NCBI RefSeq assembly: GCF_017897595.1
Contig: NZ_JAGKIK010000012.1
Location: forward strand, 62,001 to 126,000
Reading direction: 5' to 3'
DNA length: 64,000 nucleotides
Origin: Aquimarina sp. U1-2
GTDB taxonomy: Bacteria; Bacteroidota; Bacteroidia; Flavobacteriales; Flavobacteriaceae
The position numbers were made by a program, and so were the translations under genes. Under the pieces are notes generated by a model, which searched no databases, was not told the DNA's origin, and saw only the letters and a list, made by a program, of their open reading frames with translations. Positions 9,141-18,193 of this stretch are shown here, piece after piece (positions within the stretch are counted from its first letter, which is position 1; each line of letters starts with the position of its first letter).

Positions 9141-9557
9141 CTATAGCATTCTGGAAGCGAAGTAAACTTTTGGCGGATGGAAGATTTCCCGATTTACTTG
9201 CTCGTAAGTACCAAAATGATAAAGAGAAAATTGTTTCTTGAGAGACGGTATTTTGTTGGGTAAGGATTTATCTGATATTTTTGAGAAGTCGATAAATTCA
9301 GTCTTAGTAATTTCCGTCAACGGAAATTGCTCATCCTCACTTTGTTTAGGTTCATTTTGTTTAAGTTGTTGCATTAAGAAACATTTACCATTACATTGCA
9401 ATTTTGGTCTTTCTTTATTAATACATAGAAACGCTGCGATATAGTCCTGGTTAACTAAGAATTTAGTCCAGGTATACACATTTTGCATAGGCTGTAAATG
9501 CAAACAAAGAAGAAGAAATATGGATATCAACCTATACAATTCAAAATGTTTATACAA
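9141..9557 (-). CDS. Conserved hypothetical membrane-anchored or secreted protein
   Basis: The 138-residue protein starts with a hydrophobic segment (about 8-24). A short Cys-rich motif follows: 'FLCINKERPKLQCNGKCFLM', with Cys45, Cys55 and Cys59 and a 'CNGKC' core. It then becomes Glu/Gln-rich and ends with 'REIFHPPKVYFASRML'. I recognise the overall pattern from uncharacterised small Flavobacteriia proteins with the same CNGKC motif, often near metal or redox genes, but I know no function for them. The gene stands alone between the DJ-1 lipoprotein and the oxidoreductase operon. Confidence 0.65.
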   Translation of the reverse strand: MYKHFELYRLISIFLLLCLHLQPMQNVYTWTKFLVNQDYIAAFLCINKERPKLQCNGKCFLMQQLKQNEPKQSEDEQFPLTEITKTEFIDFSKISDKSLPNKIPSLKKQFSLYHFGTYEQVNREIFHPPKVYFASRML

Positions 9558-9754
9558 AGATAATAAATGGTGTTTTTAAACTTAAAATATCTGCCCGATA
9601 ATCGATGTGAATAGTTCAAAGCTTGCCTCGATATTAAAATTAGTTTCCAACCTGTGTCTTGTGAATTTGTATTAAATTAGCTTATGGTGTACAAACCTAA
9701 TACACTTGTGATGCATACAGTTTTAGGCATTTAGCTTGGCAGATACGATCAAAC

Positions 9755-10762
9755 CTATTCCCAATCTGTTTCTATCATCTCTCTATTAACCATGGCACCT
9801 GCGAGATTACCTGCATATACGGCTTGAGCAACAGACCTAATAAAAGTTGTGTTATCACCGCAGGCATAAATACTTGGAATGTTAGTTTTCTGGAAAGAAT
9901 CTACCATAAGGTAACCATGTTCATCCAATGCACAACCCAATTCTGTAGGGATATTTGAATGTTGTTTAAAAGGAACACGTACATAAATAGCGTTTAGTGC
10001 CATGGTAGTACTATCCTCAAATTTGAGTCTTTCCATATAACCGTTCTCATGTACTACAGAAGTAATTGGTTTTTCGATAATACTAATATTTTTTTGCTGT
10101 AGTTTTCTTGTTTGTTCTTCGCTTAACTTTGATTTTCCATTTGTAAAAATAGCGAGGTCCTTCGTCCAGTTAGAAATGAGTTTTGCAGTTTCAAATGCCT
10201 CATCACCATTATTGAAGATTCCGGTTTTCTGTTTTTTTACTTCATACCCATGGCAATAAGGACAATGTATTACGGTTTTACCCCAACAATCTGCAAAACC
10301 CTCAATTTCAGGTAAAATATCTTTGATTCCGGTAGCAAAAATAAGTTTCCTACTTTGGAAAGATTGACCAGATTCGGTAATGATTTCAAATCTGTTGTTA
10401 GTTTGTAACCCTCTCTTTGCAGTATCCTGCAAGAATTGCACTTTGGGATATGCTAACACTTGCTCTTTTGCTATAGCAGAAATGGATGCAGGTGGAGCAC
10501 CATCTTGGGTGATAAAATTATGAGAATGTGGTGTTTGTTTATTACAGGGATTTCCAGCATCAATTAGTAGTACATCTCTAAGCGACCTGCCTAAGGTCAT
10601 CGCAGCAGAAAGTCCTGCATAACTTCCACCAACGATGATTACATCAAAGTTATTATTCTTTATCATTTTATCATTTATTTTAAAAGCCGATAGTGGTAAC
10701 GGAAGGGTAAAAGCAACTGTTGCATAAAAGCTTTTTGTTATAAATTGTCTTCTACGAGTCAT
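9755..10762 (-). CDS. Thioredoxin-reductase-like FAD/NAD(P) oxidoreductase with Tat-like signal
   Basis: The 335-residue protein has a class II pyridine nucleotide-disulfide oxidoreductase fold: FAD motif 'IIVGGSYAGLSAA' (42-54), the redox pair Cys167-Pro-Tyr-Cys170 in 'VIHCPYCHGYE', a degenerate NAD(P) region ('TGIFNNGDEAFE'), and the second FAD motif 'YACGDNTTF'. About 30 extra N-terminal residues begin MTRRRQFITKSF, a twin-arginine motif followed by a hydrophobic stretch, so it may be exported folded by Tat. This is unusual for thioredoxin reductases. It lies 5 bp after a 62-residue gene in what looks like one operon, controlled by the adjacent TetR protein through the operator at 10972-10989. 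Confidence 0.85.
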   Translation of the reverse strand: MTRRRQFITKSFYATVAFTLPLPLSAFKINDKMIKNNNFDVIIVGGSYAGLSAAMTLGRSLRDVLLIDAGNPCNKQTPHSHNFITQDGAPPASISAIAKEQVLAYPKVQFLQDTAKRGLQTNNRFEIITESGQSFQSRKLIFATGIKDILPEIEGFADCWGKTVIHCPYCHGYEVKKQKTGIFNNGDEAFETAKLISNWTKDLAIFTNGKSKLSEEQTRKLQQKNISIIEKPITSVVHENGYMERLKFEDSTTMALNAIYVRVPFKQHSNIPTELGCALDEHGYLMVDSFQKTNIPSIYACGDNTTFIRSVAQAVYAGNLAGAMVNREMIETDWE

Positions 10763-10767
10763 TATAT

Positions 10768-10956
10768 TTAAATCAAATTTTGATGCAGGTCATTCAGGGC
10801 ACTAACAATAGAGTCGCCAAAACCTTTTAGAATTTCATTTCCTTGAGCGTCAATCAAAACAACCTCGTAATCTGATTGTAACGTAGTAATTTTAAGGTGT
10901 TTCAAATCCAAAGGATTTAGAGTACACGTGTTTTGTTGAATAAGTTCATCAGTCAT
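10768..10956 (-). CDS. Small hypothetical protein in oxidoreductase operon
   Basis: The 62-residue protein has no signal peptide. Its pattern ('DYEVVLIDAQGNEILKGFG' then 'SIVSALNDLHQNLI') suggests a small alpha/beta domain. I do not recognise a family. It ends 5 bp before the thioredoxin-reductase-like gene, and an inverted repeat lies 16 bp upstream of its ATG, so it is the first gene of a regulated two-gene operon. Confidence 0.6.
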   Translation of the reverse strand: MTDELIQQNTCTLNPLDLKHLKITTLQSDYEVVLIDAQGNEILKGFGDSIVSALNDLHQNLI

Positions 10957-10971
10957 AAAGCTTCGTGTTTG

Positions 10972-10989
10972 TGTCTCATTTTTGAGACA
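10972..10989. promoter_or_regulatory. Likely TetR operator for the oxidoreductase operon
   Basis: TGTCTCATTTTTGAGACA is an imperfect inverted repeat with perfect 7-bp outer arms. It matches the 18-bp core of the palindrome upstream of the tetR gene (TGTCACATATATGTGACA) in length, spacing and outer half-sites TGTC/GACA. It lies between the TetR stop and the start of the next gene. Confidence 0.6.
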
Positions 10990-11005
10990 TATAGGATTAA
11001 ATTTT

Positions 11006-11563
11006 TTATTTTTTAATACCGCTTAGAAACGATTCCCAAGCGAATTCTTTAATTTTTTCGATGCCCAAGTTTGAATCATCATTTGCATTTACAGTGCTGC
11101 TTATTATACCTGCATGCAAATTCTGAATCCAGCTAATAGGCATATCCATTCGTATGATTCCTTTATTTTGTAAATCTGTTATAATTTCATTAAAACGTTT
11201 ATATATATAATCATAATCGGCGCAATTCTTGTTCTTTTTATTGTGATTATGTCCCTCTTTTTGATGTAATTTGTAGAAAAAGGAATATTTAGCACCACAA
11301 TCTACACCGGCATACAACATATTTTCTAATTGAACAAGACTATCATTAGAACTTTTTATAGCCAAAATCATCGCTTTTTTACAACTCGTTTCCATTTCTT
11401 GCTCACAAACCATAACTAGTTCGTCCCTGTCTTTAAAATAGCGGTGCAGTGTACGTCTTGTTACATTAGCTTTATCGGCTACCTTTTGTAGTGGTGCAGA
11501 AAAATCTGTATTAAATGTCTCTATGGCCGCATTGATTATTCGATATCTAGTTTCAGCTATCAT
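11006..11563 (-). CDS. TetR/AcrR family transcriptional regulator
   Basis: Starting at the Met of 'MIAETRYRIINAAIETF', the protein has about 185 residues. Its TetR helix-turn-helix spans about 5-50 ('FSAPLQKVADKANVTRRTLH' then 'RYFKDRDELV'), followed by an all-helical ligand domain containing a His/Lys/Asn-rich stretch ('EGHNHNKKNKNCADYDY'). The reading frame extends 24 codons upstream, but that part overlaps a perfect palindrome and lacks family similarity, so I prefer this start. A matching palindrome also precedes the next operon (small protein plus oxidoreductase). The simplest model is a repressor of itself and that operon, released by an unknown ligand. Confidence 0.88.
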   Translation of the reverse strand: MIAETRYRIINAAIETFNTDFSAPLQKVADKANVTRRTLHRYFKDRDELVMVCEQEMETSCKKAMILAIKSSNDSLVQLENMLYAGVDCGAKYSFFYKLHQKEGHNHNKKNKNCADYDYIYKRFNEIITDLQNKGIIRMDMPISWIQNLHAGIISSTVNANDDSNLGIEKIKEFAWESFLSGIKK

Positions 11564-11589
11564 AGAGACAAAGATACTTAAAATTTTAA

Positions 11590-11613
11590 ATATGTCACAT
11601 ATATGTGACATAT
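11590..11613. promoter_or_regulatory. Perfect 24-bp palindrome, likely TetR autoregulatory operator
   Basis: The sequence is exactly self-complementary about 11601/11602, with core TGTCACATATATGTGACA at 11593-11610. It ends 26 bp upstream of the preferred start of the TetR gene. A matched, less perfect site lies at 10972-10989. Confidence 0.72.
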
Positions 11614-11728
11614 AAATATGATTTTGATATGCCAATTTCTATAACTTAAATTGAAATATTCTATATCTCTTATATTTAACTAAAAGATTTTCATCGGTAG
11701 ATTTTGGTCTAAGCAGAAGTTTATGTAC

Positions 11729-11967
11729 TTAATCAATGCTTTTTATAATCGTTAATTCTCTATGACGCATTCCCCAATCAATCAGATGATCTATAAGTGT
11801 TGACATATTTTTTCCAGACTCGGTAAGTTCGTATTCAATAAGAACAGGAGTTTGATCGTAAACTTTGCGTTTTATTAATGTTTAGAGTATCGGTGAGAGC
11901 AACGTGTATATTCTTTAGGACATTGTTTATTTTTTCCGTCTAAGATAAAATTTTCAAAATCAGACAT
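11729..11967 (-). pseudogene. Decayed HxlR-family regulator
   Basis: The minus strand opens with ATG at 11967 and reads MSDFENFILDGKNKQCPKEY, the typical N-terminus of an HxlR winged-helix regulator. After about 22 residues the frame breaks, with a stop. The sequence resumes in another frame as 'LIKRKVYDQTPVLIEYELTE' to 'LTIIKSID', ending at 11729, which is a typical HxlR C-terminus. Around 45-50 residues covering most of the recognition helix are missing, so a deletion plus frameshift has destroyed the gene. The remaining non-coding stretch to 12303 shows nothing else that I recognise. Confidence 0.75.
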
Positions 11968-12303
11968 CTAAGGTATCGAGAATAGCTTTTTTAGTGAATA
12001 CTACTAATTTTGATCAGGTAGGCTGTCCTGTGATGGAGAGATTGATTACGACTTGATATATCGATAATTATGATTACAAAAAGAAATACACAACAAATAG
12101 GTTAATAAAAAAAGAATAGAAAACAGGAGGGTAGCGGATGGCATAAACAAAAAAAAATACGTATTTAGCGTGTCATTAAAACATATGAATTTTGAATACA
12201 TGAAATGAATAGTAATAAAATTTTAATGTGAGAGCATAGCGGTTACATACGTTCTCAATTTTCTAATTATTTCGTTTTCAAAAAATTAAAAATATTTAGG
12301 TGT

Positions 12304-14598
12304 ATGAAATCCTCTGCAAGACTTTTAATTTTCTTAGTTTTTTTAGTGTTTATTTTTTCTTCGCAAACCAGGTTTGATCTCAATAAACGTAAAACAAGAA
12401 TAGATGCCAAAGTAGATTCTTTACTCAGTTTGATGACCCTAGAAGAAAAGATTGGTCAAATGAACCAATATAATGGTTTTTGGGATGTAACAGGTCCTGT
12501 ACCGCAATCAGGTGCTTCAGAAAAAAAGTATGAACATCTCAAAAAAGGTTGGGTAGGATCTATGTTAAATGTGAGGGGCGCAGAAGAGGTAAGAAAGGTA
12601 CAAGAAATCGCGGTAAAAGAATCCCGTTTAGGAATTCCTCTTCTTATAGGTTTTGATGTGATTCATGGATATAAAACGTTAAGCCCCATACCTCTTGCAG
12701 AAGCCGCGAGTTGGGATCTAGAAGCGATAAAGCGATCTGCAGAAAACGCTGCCTTAGAGGCCTCTGCTGCCGGAATTAATTGGACATTCGCTCCCATGGT
12801 CGATATATCGAGAGATGCCAGGTGGGGGCGTGTTATGGAGGGTGCAGGAGAAGATCCTTTTTTAGGTGCACAAATCGCCAGAGCAAGAGTGCAAGGTTTT
12901 CAAGGAAATGACCTTTCTGAAAAGCATACGATAGCAGCTTGTGCAAAACATCTCGCCGGTTATGGATTTGCCGAAGGCGGAAGAGATTACAATACCGTAG
13001 ACATAGGAAATTCGACGCTGTACAATATAGTTTTCCCACCTTTTAAAGCTGCTCAGGAAGCAGGAGTGAGAACTTTTATGAATGCTTTTAATGAATTAAA
13101 TGGCGTTCCTGCCACAGGATCTGAATGGCTACAACGCGATATTTTGAAAAAAAAGTGGGGTTTTACAGGATTTATAGTTTCAGATTGGGGTTCTATCGCC
13201 GAAATGATCAATCATGGTCGCGCCTCTAATGGTAAAGAAGCAGCAGCAATTGCCCTACAAGCAGGAAGTGATATGGATATGGAGTCGTATTTGTATGTAG
13301 AACATCTCACCACACTTGTAAAAGAGGGAAAAGTCGAAGCATCTCTTATCGATGATGCGGCTAGACGAATTTTAAAGGTGAAATATGAACTGGGTTTATT
13401 CGAAGATCCTTACCGTTATTGTGATAAAAAACGAGAGGATAGTATTATAGGTAATGACCAAATTCGAGAAATGGTACTTGATATGGCAAAAAAATCTATC
13501 GTATTACTTAAAAATGATAAAAACCTATTGCCTTTAAAAAAACAAGGTTTACATATCGGCGTGATAGGGGCTTTGGCCAATGATAAAGATAGCCCGTTAG
13601 GGAGCTGGAGAATAGCAGCAGAAGATAGTAGCGCAATTTCGGTTTTAGAAGCATTGAAAGATTATAGAGCATCAAATACTATTACATATGCTAAAGGTGC
13701 TGACCTTTATACCAACAAAACTTCCTTTACCAATCAGGTAAAGATAAATCAAAACGATAAAAGCGGCTTTTCTGAAGCATTAAAAGTAGCCAAATCATCT
13801 GATGTTGTGATTATGGTACTGGGAGAAGTAGGATACCAAAGTGGAGAGGCAAGAAGTAGAACTCGATTAGGACTTCCTGGTGTTCAACAACAACTATTAG
13901 AAGCAGTTTTTCAGGTTAATTCGAATATCATTCTGATTTTAAACAATGGAAGACCTCTAGCGATCACCTGGGCAGACAAACACATTCCTTCAATTGTAGA
14001 GGCATGGCAATTGGGCAGCCAAAGTGGCAATGCTATCGCAGAAGTGCTATACGGCGATTATAACCCTAGTGGAAAATTACCAGTTTCGTTTCCAAGAAGT
14101 GTAGGTCAAGTGCCTGTGTATTATAACTATAAAAATACAGGAAGACCAAGTGAACCGGCTCCAGATGTAGTTTTCTGGTCCCACTATATTGATGAAGAAA
14201 ATACACCTTTATATCCTTTTGGTTATGGGTTAAGTTATACAGAATTTACCTATGAAAATCTTCAACTTCAAGTTAAAAAATCTAAAATAGAAGATCCCTT
14301 AATTGAAGCCTCTGTAAAGGTTGTTAATACAGGTGAGTATGACGGAAAAGAGGTAGTGCAATTATATATCCGGGATAGACATGCAAGTATCACCCGACCC
14401 GTAAAAGAGCTGAAAGGATTCGAGCTTGTATCTCTTAAAAAGGGAGAATCACAAACAATTTCTTTTCAATTGGATAGCAATACGCTTGGGTTCTATGATA
14501 ATAACTATGAGTTTGTAGTAGAGCCTGGTATTTTTGATCTTTTTATCGGGGGAAGCTCAGACACTACCTTAGCAACATCATTCGAAATAACGCAATAA
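12304..14598 (+). CDS. bglX: Glycoside hydrolase family 3 beta-glucosidase
   Basis: The 764-residue periplasmic or secreted enzyme releases terminal beta-linked glucose or xylose residues from oligosaccharides. It has a signal peptide (about 1-20), then the GH3 (beta/alpha)8 domain (about 30-380) with 'WTFAPMVDISRDARWGR' and the nucleophile motif 'FIVSDWGS' (Asp294). A GH3 C-terminal alpha/beta domain (about 400-620; 'LGEVGYQSGEARSRT' and 'PFGYGLSYTEF') and a fibronectin type III-like domain (about 665-750; 'VVQLYIRDRHASITRP') follow, the full BglX layout. It converges with the GH39-like gene across a shared terminator. The neighbours suggest use of a plant or algal polysaccharide. Confidence 0.94.
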   Translation: MKSSARLLIFLVFLVFIFSSQTRFDLNKRKTRIDAKVDSLLSLMTLEEKIGQMNQYNGFWDVTGPVPQSGASEKKYEHLKKGWVGSMLNVRGAEEVRKVQEIAVKESRLGIPLLIGFDVIHGYKTLSPIPLAEAASWDLEAIKRSAENAALEASAAGINWTFAPMVDISRDARWGRVMEGAGEDPFLGAQIARARVQGFQGNDLSEKHTIAACAKHLAGYGFAEGGRDYNTVDIGNSTLYNIVFPPFKAAQEAGVRTFMNAFNELNGVPATGSEWLQRDILKKKWGFTGFIVSDWGSIAEMINHGRASNGKEAAAIALQAGSDMDMESYLYVEHLTTLVKEGKVEASLIDDAARRILKVKYELGLFEDPYRYCDKKREDSIIGNDQIREMVLDMAKKSIVLLKNDKNLLPLKKQGLHIGVIGALANDKDSPLGSWRIAAEDSSAISVLEALKDYRASNTITYAKGADLYTNKTSFTNQVKINQNDKSGFSEALKVAKSSDVVIMVLGEVGYQSGEARSRTRLGLPGVQQQLLEAVFQVNSNIILILNNGRPLAITWADKHIPSIVEAWQLGSQSGNAIAEVLYGDYNPSGKLPVSFPRSVGQVPVYYNYKNTGRPSEPAPDVVFWSHYIDEENTPLYPFGYGLSYTEFTYENLQLQVKKSKIEDPLIEASVKVVNTGEYDGKEVVQLYIRDRHASITRPVKELKGFELVSLKKGESQTISFQLDSNTLGFYDNNYEFVVEPGIFDLFIGGSSDTTLATSFEITQ

Positions 14599-14686
14599 AG
14601 TACTACCAAACACAACTATCAAAATCTAGAAGTCGCTTAGATTTATGTGTTCAATGCCTCGAGGTAGTTTACTAGATGAAAAAAAT

Positions 14687-14727
14687 AAAAGGAAGCCTCA
14701 ATACACGGTACACTGAAGCTTCCTTTT
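14687..14727. terminator. Bidirectional intrinsic terminator
   Basis: AAAAGGAAGC (from 14687) pairs with GCTTCCTTTT (to 14727) across a 21-nt loop. The stem lies between the convergent bglX and GH39-like genes; T-runs follow in both directions. Confidence 0.72.
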
Positions 14728-14753
14728 TCTAATTGATTTAAAATATTCTATTA

Positions 14754-17708
14754 TTATTTTACCAAAAGTTTTTCGATAATCGTTTGCCCCTCAATTATAA
14801 CTTTTATGATTTTAACACCACTTTCAGTAAATATTGATGCCGGCACAATAGCAGCATCCTGATCAGGAAATGCTTCATAAATAATTTTACCAGAGAGATC
14901 TGCTACTATTAGACGTTCAATAACCATAGGTGCTATTATGTTTAATGAACGATATTTGAGAGGATTCGGAAACATTTTGATGCCTTTAACGCTCAATTTG
15001 GTCGATAATTGTGACACATTTACTTCTTGTGCCCCTTCTTTAGGAACGATCTCCCAATACGTATCGGCATCTAGGGTGGATTGTAAACGTACCCAGCCAC
15101 TGCCATTAAGACCAACGTAATTATTAGATTGAACATTTTTACAAACACACTTCCCATTTAATTCTTCGAATTCCCATAAATAATTCGAAGTATTACCTGT
15201 TCCTAGTTTAATTTTACCGTCATTTCTTCCGTAGGCATGCAGATCATATGCCATATTTTTCAATTGCCATTGTTTATCATTAATTTTTATGGCTTCCCAT
15301 ATTCCGGCATCACTGTTAGAAGTCGAACTGCTAACAGTACCTGTGGCTCCTCTTGCGAATAAAAACGTTCCGGTCAACACATTTTTTAATTGGATAGAAC
15401 CACCTGTTATTGCGCAAGGTCCGTCTGATACAGGAAGCTCTTTATACATCGCAGTCACCGAAATAGTTTGTGCGGGCATGGTAACTATCGTCTCTGCAGA
15501 AGTTTTATCTGCTAAATACGATACATCTCCAGACCATCGATCAAACACAAAGTTATCTGGGGCTTCGTTAGCTGTTATTACAACTTGCGTACCTTCTGGA
15601 TATGATCCACTTCCGTTACCAGACGCTACAGTGAGCGAATATAGTTCTACATCACTATTTTGAGTTACCGAAATCCTATCGATAAATATGAACTCATCTG
15701 CAGCTGTAGTTTTTACAACTACCCGTACACGAAGTAAATCACCATAACGGATAGGAATTTCTACCACTTTCGCATTAATATTACCCGCTGTTTCTTCGTG
15801 TTGGAGTACAAAATCACCTCCATCAGTGCTGGTATATATTTTGATATAATCGGCGTATGGACCAGGTCCGTCGATAGATCCCTCAGTATCCATAGCTACA
15901 GTCAATGTTGCCGAAGCTGTAGTGCTTATATCAATAAAATTAGTAGTGAACATACCTTCTGACCCAGATCCATTTGTGGTAAATCTATTTCCCTGTACAC
16001 TAAATGTTCCTGATGTACGTGAGGCGACCCAACCTGTAGCTCCTTTATCGTTATCAATTCCATCTGATAATTGAAAATTTTCAACCCAGGGAAAGGTGTC
16101 AGGTGTGGGTTCTTTTACGGAAATTGTACAAGTGGCTTTTACATTTCTATTTTCTGTGCTTGTAACAGTTATCAAAGCTTCGCCGGCAGTTATTGCTTTT
16201 ACTTTGCCCTGGTTATCTACTGAAGCTACAGCCGGATTATCAGATATCCACTGTACACTTCTATTAGCTCCGGTAGGTGAGACAGAAAAGTTCAATACAT
16301 ATTCGTCACCTATTGTTAACATAGTGTTATTACAGTTGTTGATAGCAATAGATTCTGGTGCAGGTGCCGGAGCAGATTCCCCGATAACAAAGATGATCAC
16401 ATTATCTTCTTGTATCGAAAAACTACGCTCTGTGATAGAAGACCATGAAACTGTACTTTCGCTTCTTCCTCTATTATTAATTACATACTTCTTTATAGAC
16501 GATGGATCTAGCGGAGCCCACCCATTTGTATTCAGCTTAACGTTTTTTGTACCGCTAAATCCTCTGTTCATCACCGCAACCATAGCAGAACCGTTAGATT
16601 GTAATACGGTAAAGGCTTCTACCTGATCTGGTGATGAAGATATAGAACGAACCGCATTTCCAACCGCATGCTCGTTGAACAAATCAAATACATGACCCCC
16701 CGGATTAAAACCGTCGAATCGTTTTTTGATCTTGCCGTAGTTACCTCCGGCATCCTCCCAGGCTGTCATTGCAATAACATTGTTGGCCGGTCCATCTTCG
16801 ATAAGATATTTAAAGCTTAGCGCATCGTATACTGCACCCACTTCGTTCACTTGAAATTCCCATCCCGGGGCGTTCCAACTCCAAACAATATTCCATTCAC
16901 CAATGAATGAAGGAACATTTGAGAATCCATTGGCATTAAGTTTGTTTCTTACATTACGAGCACCGTTTAGCAATTTTTTAGTACGTTTATATACACCGTC
17001 TCTGCTTCCGGTGCCACCGCCTCCGTATTCGTGATACGAAAATAGATCAAGAGGCCGCTTAATATTCTGTAAAAAGGGTACAATAGTTTTATCGCTTGAA
17101 TTTCTGGTCACAGGACCACAGATTTTAATAGATGGATCTACAGCCTTCATAGCGGTATAGCAAGCATCATAATGTTCCGCCATCTCTATACCACTATATC
17201 CTTTGCCATCCCATTCATTAAAAGGTTCCCAATATTTTACATTAAAACCGTGTTTGATATTTACAATACGTACCAGTTCTGCGCACCATTTTGCATAAAA
17301 CTCGATATCAAGCTTACTAGGCTTTTTCTTTCCTAGAAGCTTCCAAGGTGGATAGTTAAAAACGGTAAGCATCATACCGCTTCCATCAACAGAAAATTCT
17401 TCAAGAATATCTACGATCCGATCTTCGTCCCAGGTCTCATTATTACAGTCAATCCAGGTTCCGGCATGACCACATTTGTTGTGGTTCGAAGCGTGAAACC
17501 GAACAAAAGATGGTGCCATCTCATCGACCCATTTTTGATAGTCATTATTATTTGCAACGTTTAGTGAGCTTCCGCTAAAAGCAGAAATACCGTAGAGATC
17601 TCTAAGTGCCGGGCCTTTGATACCTTCTGTATCAATGTTGATTTCTATCTGTCCCGTAGCGACAATTGAAATCAAGCAGGCCCATAAAATTAAATAGGTT
17701 TTTTTCAT
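14754..17708 (-). CDS. GH39-like multidomain secreted glycosidase with T9SS sorting domain
   Basis: The 984-residue protein has a signal peptide (1-19) and a clan GH-A (beta/alpha)8 catalytic domain (about 20-440). The acid/base pair is Asn164-Glu165 in 'KYWEPFNEWDGKGY' and the nucleophile is Glu271 in 'SFIGEWNI', closest in pattern to GH39-type enzymes; the exact family should be checked. A BIG2 Ig-like domain follows (about 450-535), then a jelly-roll carbohydrate-binding-like domain, a divergent InlB-type repeat ('YPEGTQVVITANEAP', 'FDRWSGDVSYLADKTS'), a RICIN/fascin-like beta-trefoil domain (about 760-900), and a type A T9SS sorting tail ('MFPNPLKYRSLN'). It is probably displayed on or released from the cell surface and acts on a complex polysaccharide. 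The next gene shares the trefoil-plus-sorting-tail design. Confidence 0.82.
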   Translation of the reverse strand: MKKTYLILWACLISIVATGQIEINIDTEGIKGPALRDLYGISAFSGSSLNVANNNDYQKWVDEMAPSFVRFHASNHNKCGHAGTWIDCNNETWDEDRIVDILEEFSVDGSGMMLTVFNYPPWKLLGKKKPSKLDIEFYAKWCAELVRIVNIKHGFNVKYWEPFNEWDGKGYSGIEMAEHYDACYTAMKAVDPSIKICGPVTRNSSDKTIVPFLQNIKRPLDLFSYHEYGGGGTGSRDGVYKRTKKLLNGARNVRNKLNANGFSNVPSFIGEWNIVWSWNAPGWEFQVNEVGAVYDALSFKYLIEDGPANNVIAMTAWEDAGGNYGKIKKRFDGFNPGGHVFDLFNEHAVGNAVRSISSSPDQVEAFTVLQSNGSAMVAVMNRGFSGTKNVKLNTNGWAPLDPSSIKKYVINNRGRSESTVSWSSITERSFSIQEDNVIIFVIGESAPAPAPESIAINNCNNTMLTIGDEYVLNFSVSPTGANRSVQWISDNPAVASVDNQGKVKAITAGEALITVTSTENRNVKATCTISVKEPTPDTFPWVENFQLSDGIDNDKGATGWVASRTSGTFSVQGNRFTTNGSGSEGMFTTNFIDISTTASATLTVAMDTEGSIDGPGPYADYIKIYTSTDGGDFVLQHEETAGNINAKVVEIPIRYGDLLRVRVVVKTTAADEFIFIDRISVTQNSDVELYSLTVASGNGSGSYPEGTQVVITANEAPDNFVFDRWSGDVSYLADKTSAETIVTMPAQTISVTAMYKELPVSDGPCAITGGSIQLKNVLTGTFLFARGATGTVSSSTSNSDAGIWEAIKINDKQWQLKNMAYDLHAYGRNDGKIKLGTGNTSNYLWEFEELNGKCVCKNVQSNNYVGLNGSGWVRLQSTLDADTYWEIVPKEGAQEVNVSQLSTKLSVKGIKMFPNPLKYRSLNIIAPMVIERLIVADLSGKIIYEAFPDQDAAIVPASIFTESGVKIIKVIIEGQTIIEKLLVK

Positions 17709-18129
17709 GAGTTAAGATTTAAATGATTTGAATATGTATTGTTTTACCTGCAAATAACAGGAGGGTTCTAAAGATTGAGTAACATAATTTTTATAGCTAA
17801 TTTGTAGTTCTGGTATTCGTCTTATAGATTGTAAAAAGTATAAGAATTAAGATCATATGAGATTAGAGAAATATCTACTAAGCTCAAATTTTGTATGTGT
17901 TCAAAAAAAACGTTACCAAATACTGTAAAAGAATAGGTTATTAGAAATATTGAAGAATAACCGTACAGTGTATATAAATAGATAACGTCATCAAATTTTT
18001 ACTTGATAATCTAGATGTAAATGCTCCTGAGCTTACACCCTGGGTTAGTTTACTTCAATTTATGTACGAAGAATTATGATTTTTTTATCATTTTTCAGGT
18101 CTAAAGAGTAGTAGTGTTTCTTTGATAAG
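17709..18129. other. Intergenic region between two carbohydrate-active genes
   Basis: No gene is visible. The stretch 18003-18060 (GATAATCTAGATGTAAATGC, then GGTTAGTTTACTTC) resembles degenerate members of dispersed repeats seen at 9595, 20366 and 61936. The GH39-like gene's own promoter must lie here near 17715-17800, but I see no clear TAnnTTTG box. Confidence 0.35.
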
Positions 18130-18169
18130 AGACTCCTTCCTTCTCTAAAATAACAAAGGAAGGATGTCT
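18130..18169. terminator. Hairpin downstream of beta-helix gene
   Basis: AGAC-TCCTTCCTT (18130-18142) pairs with AAGGAAGGA-TGTCT (18156-18169) with one bulged base. It lies 24 bp after the stop of the beta-helix gene on the minus strand. There is no clear T-run on that strand, so efficiency is uncertain. Confidence 0.5.
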
Positions 18170-18193
18170 TTATCTAATTTTGATGATCGAAAA

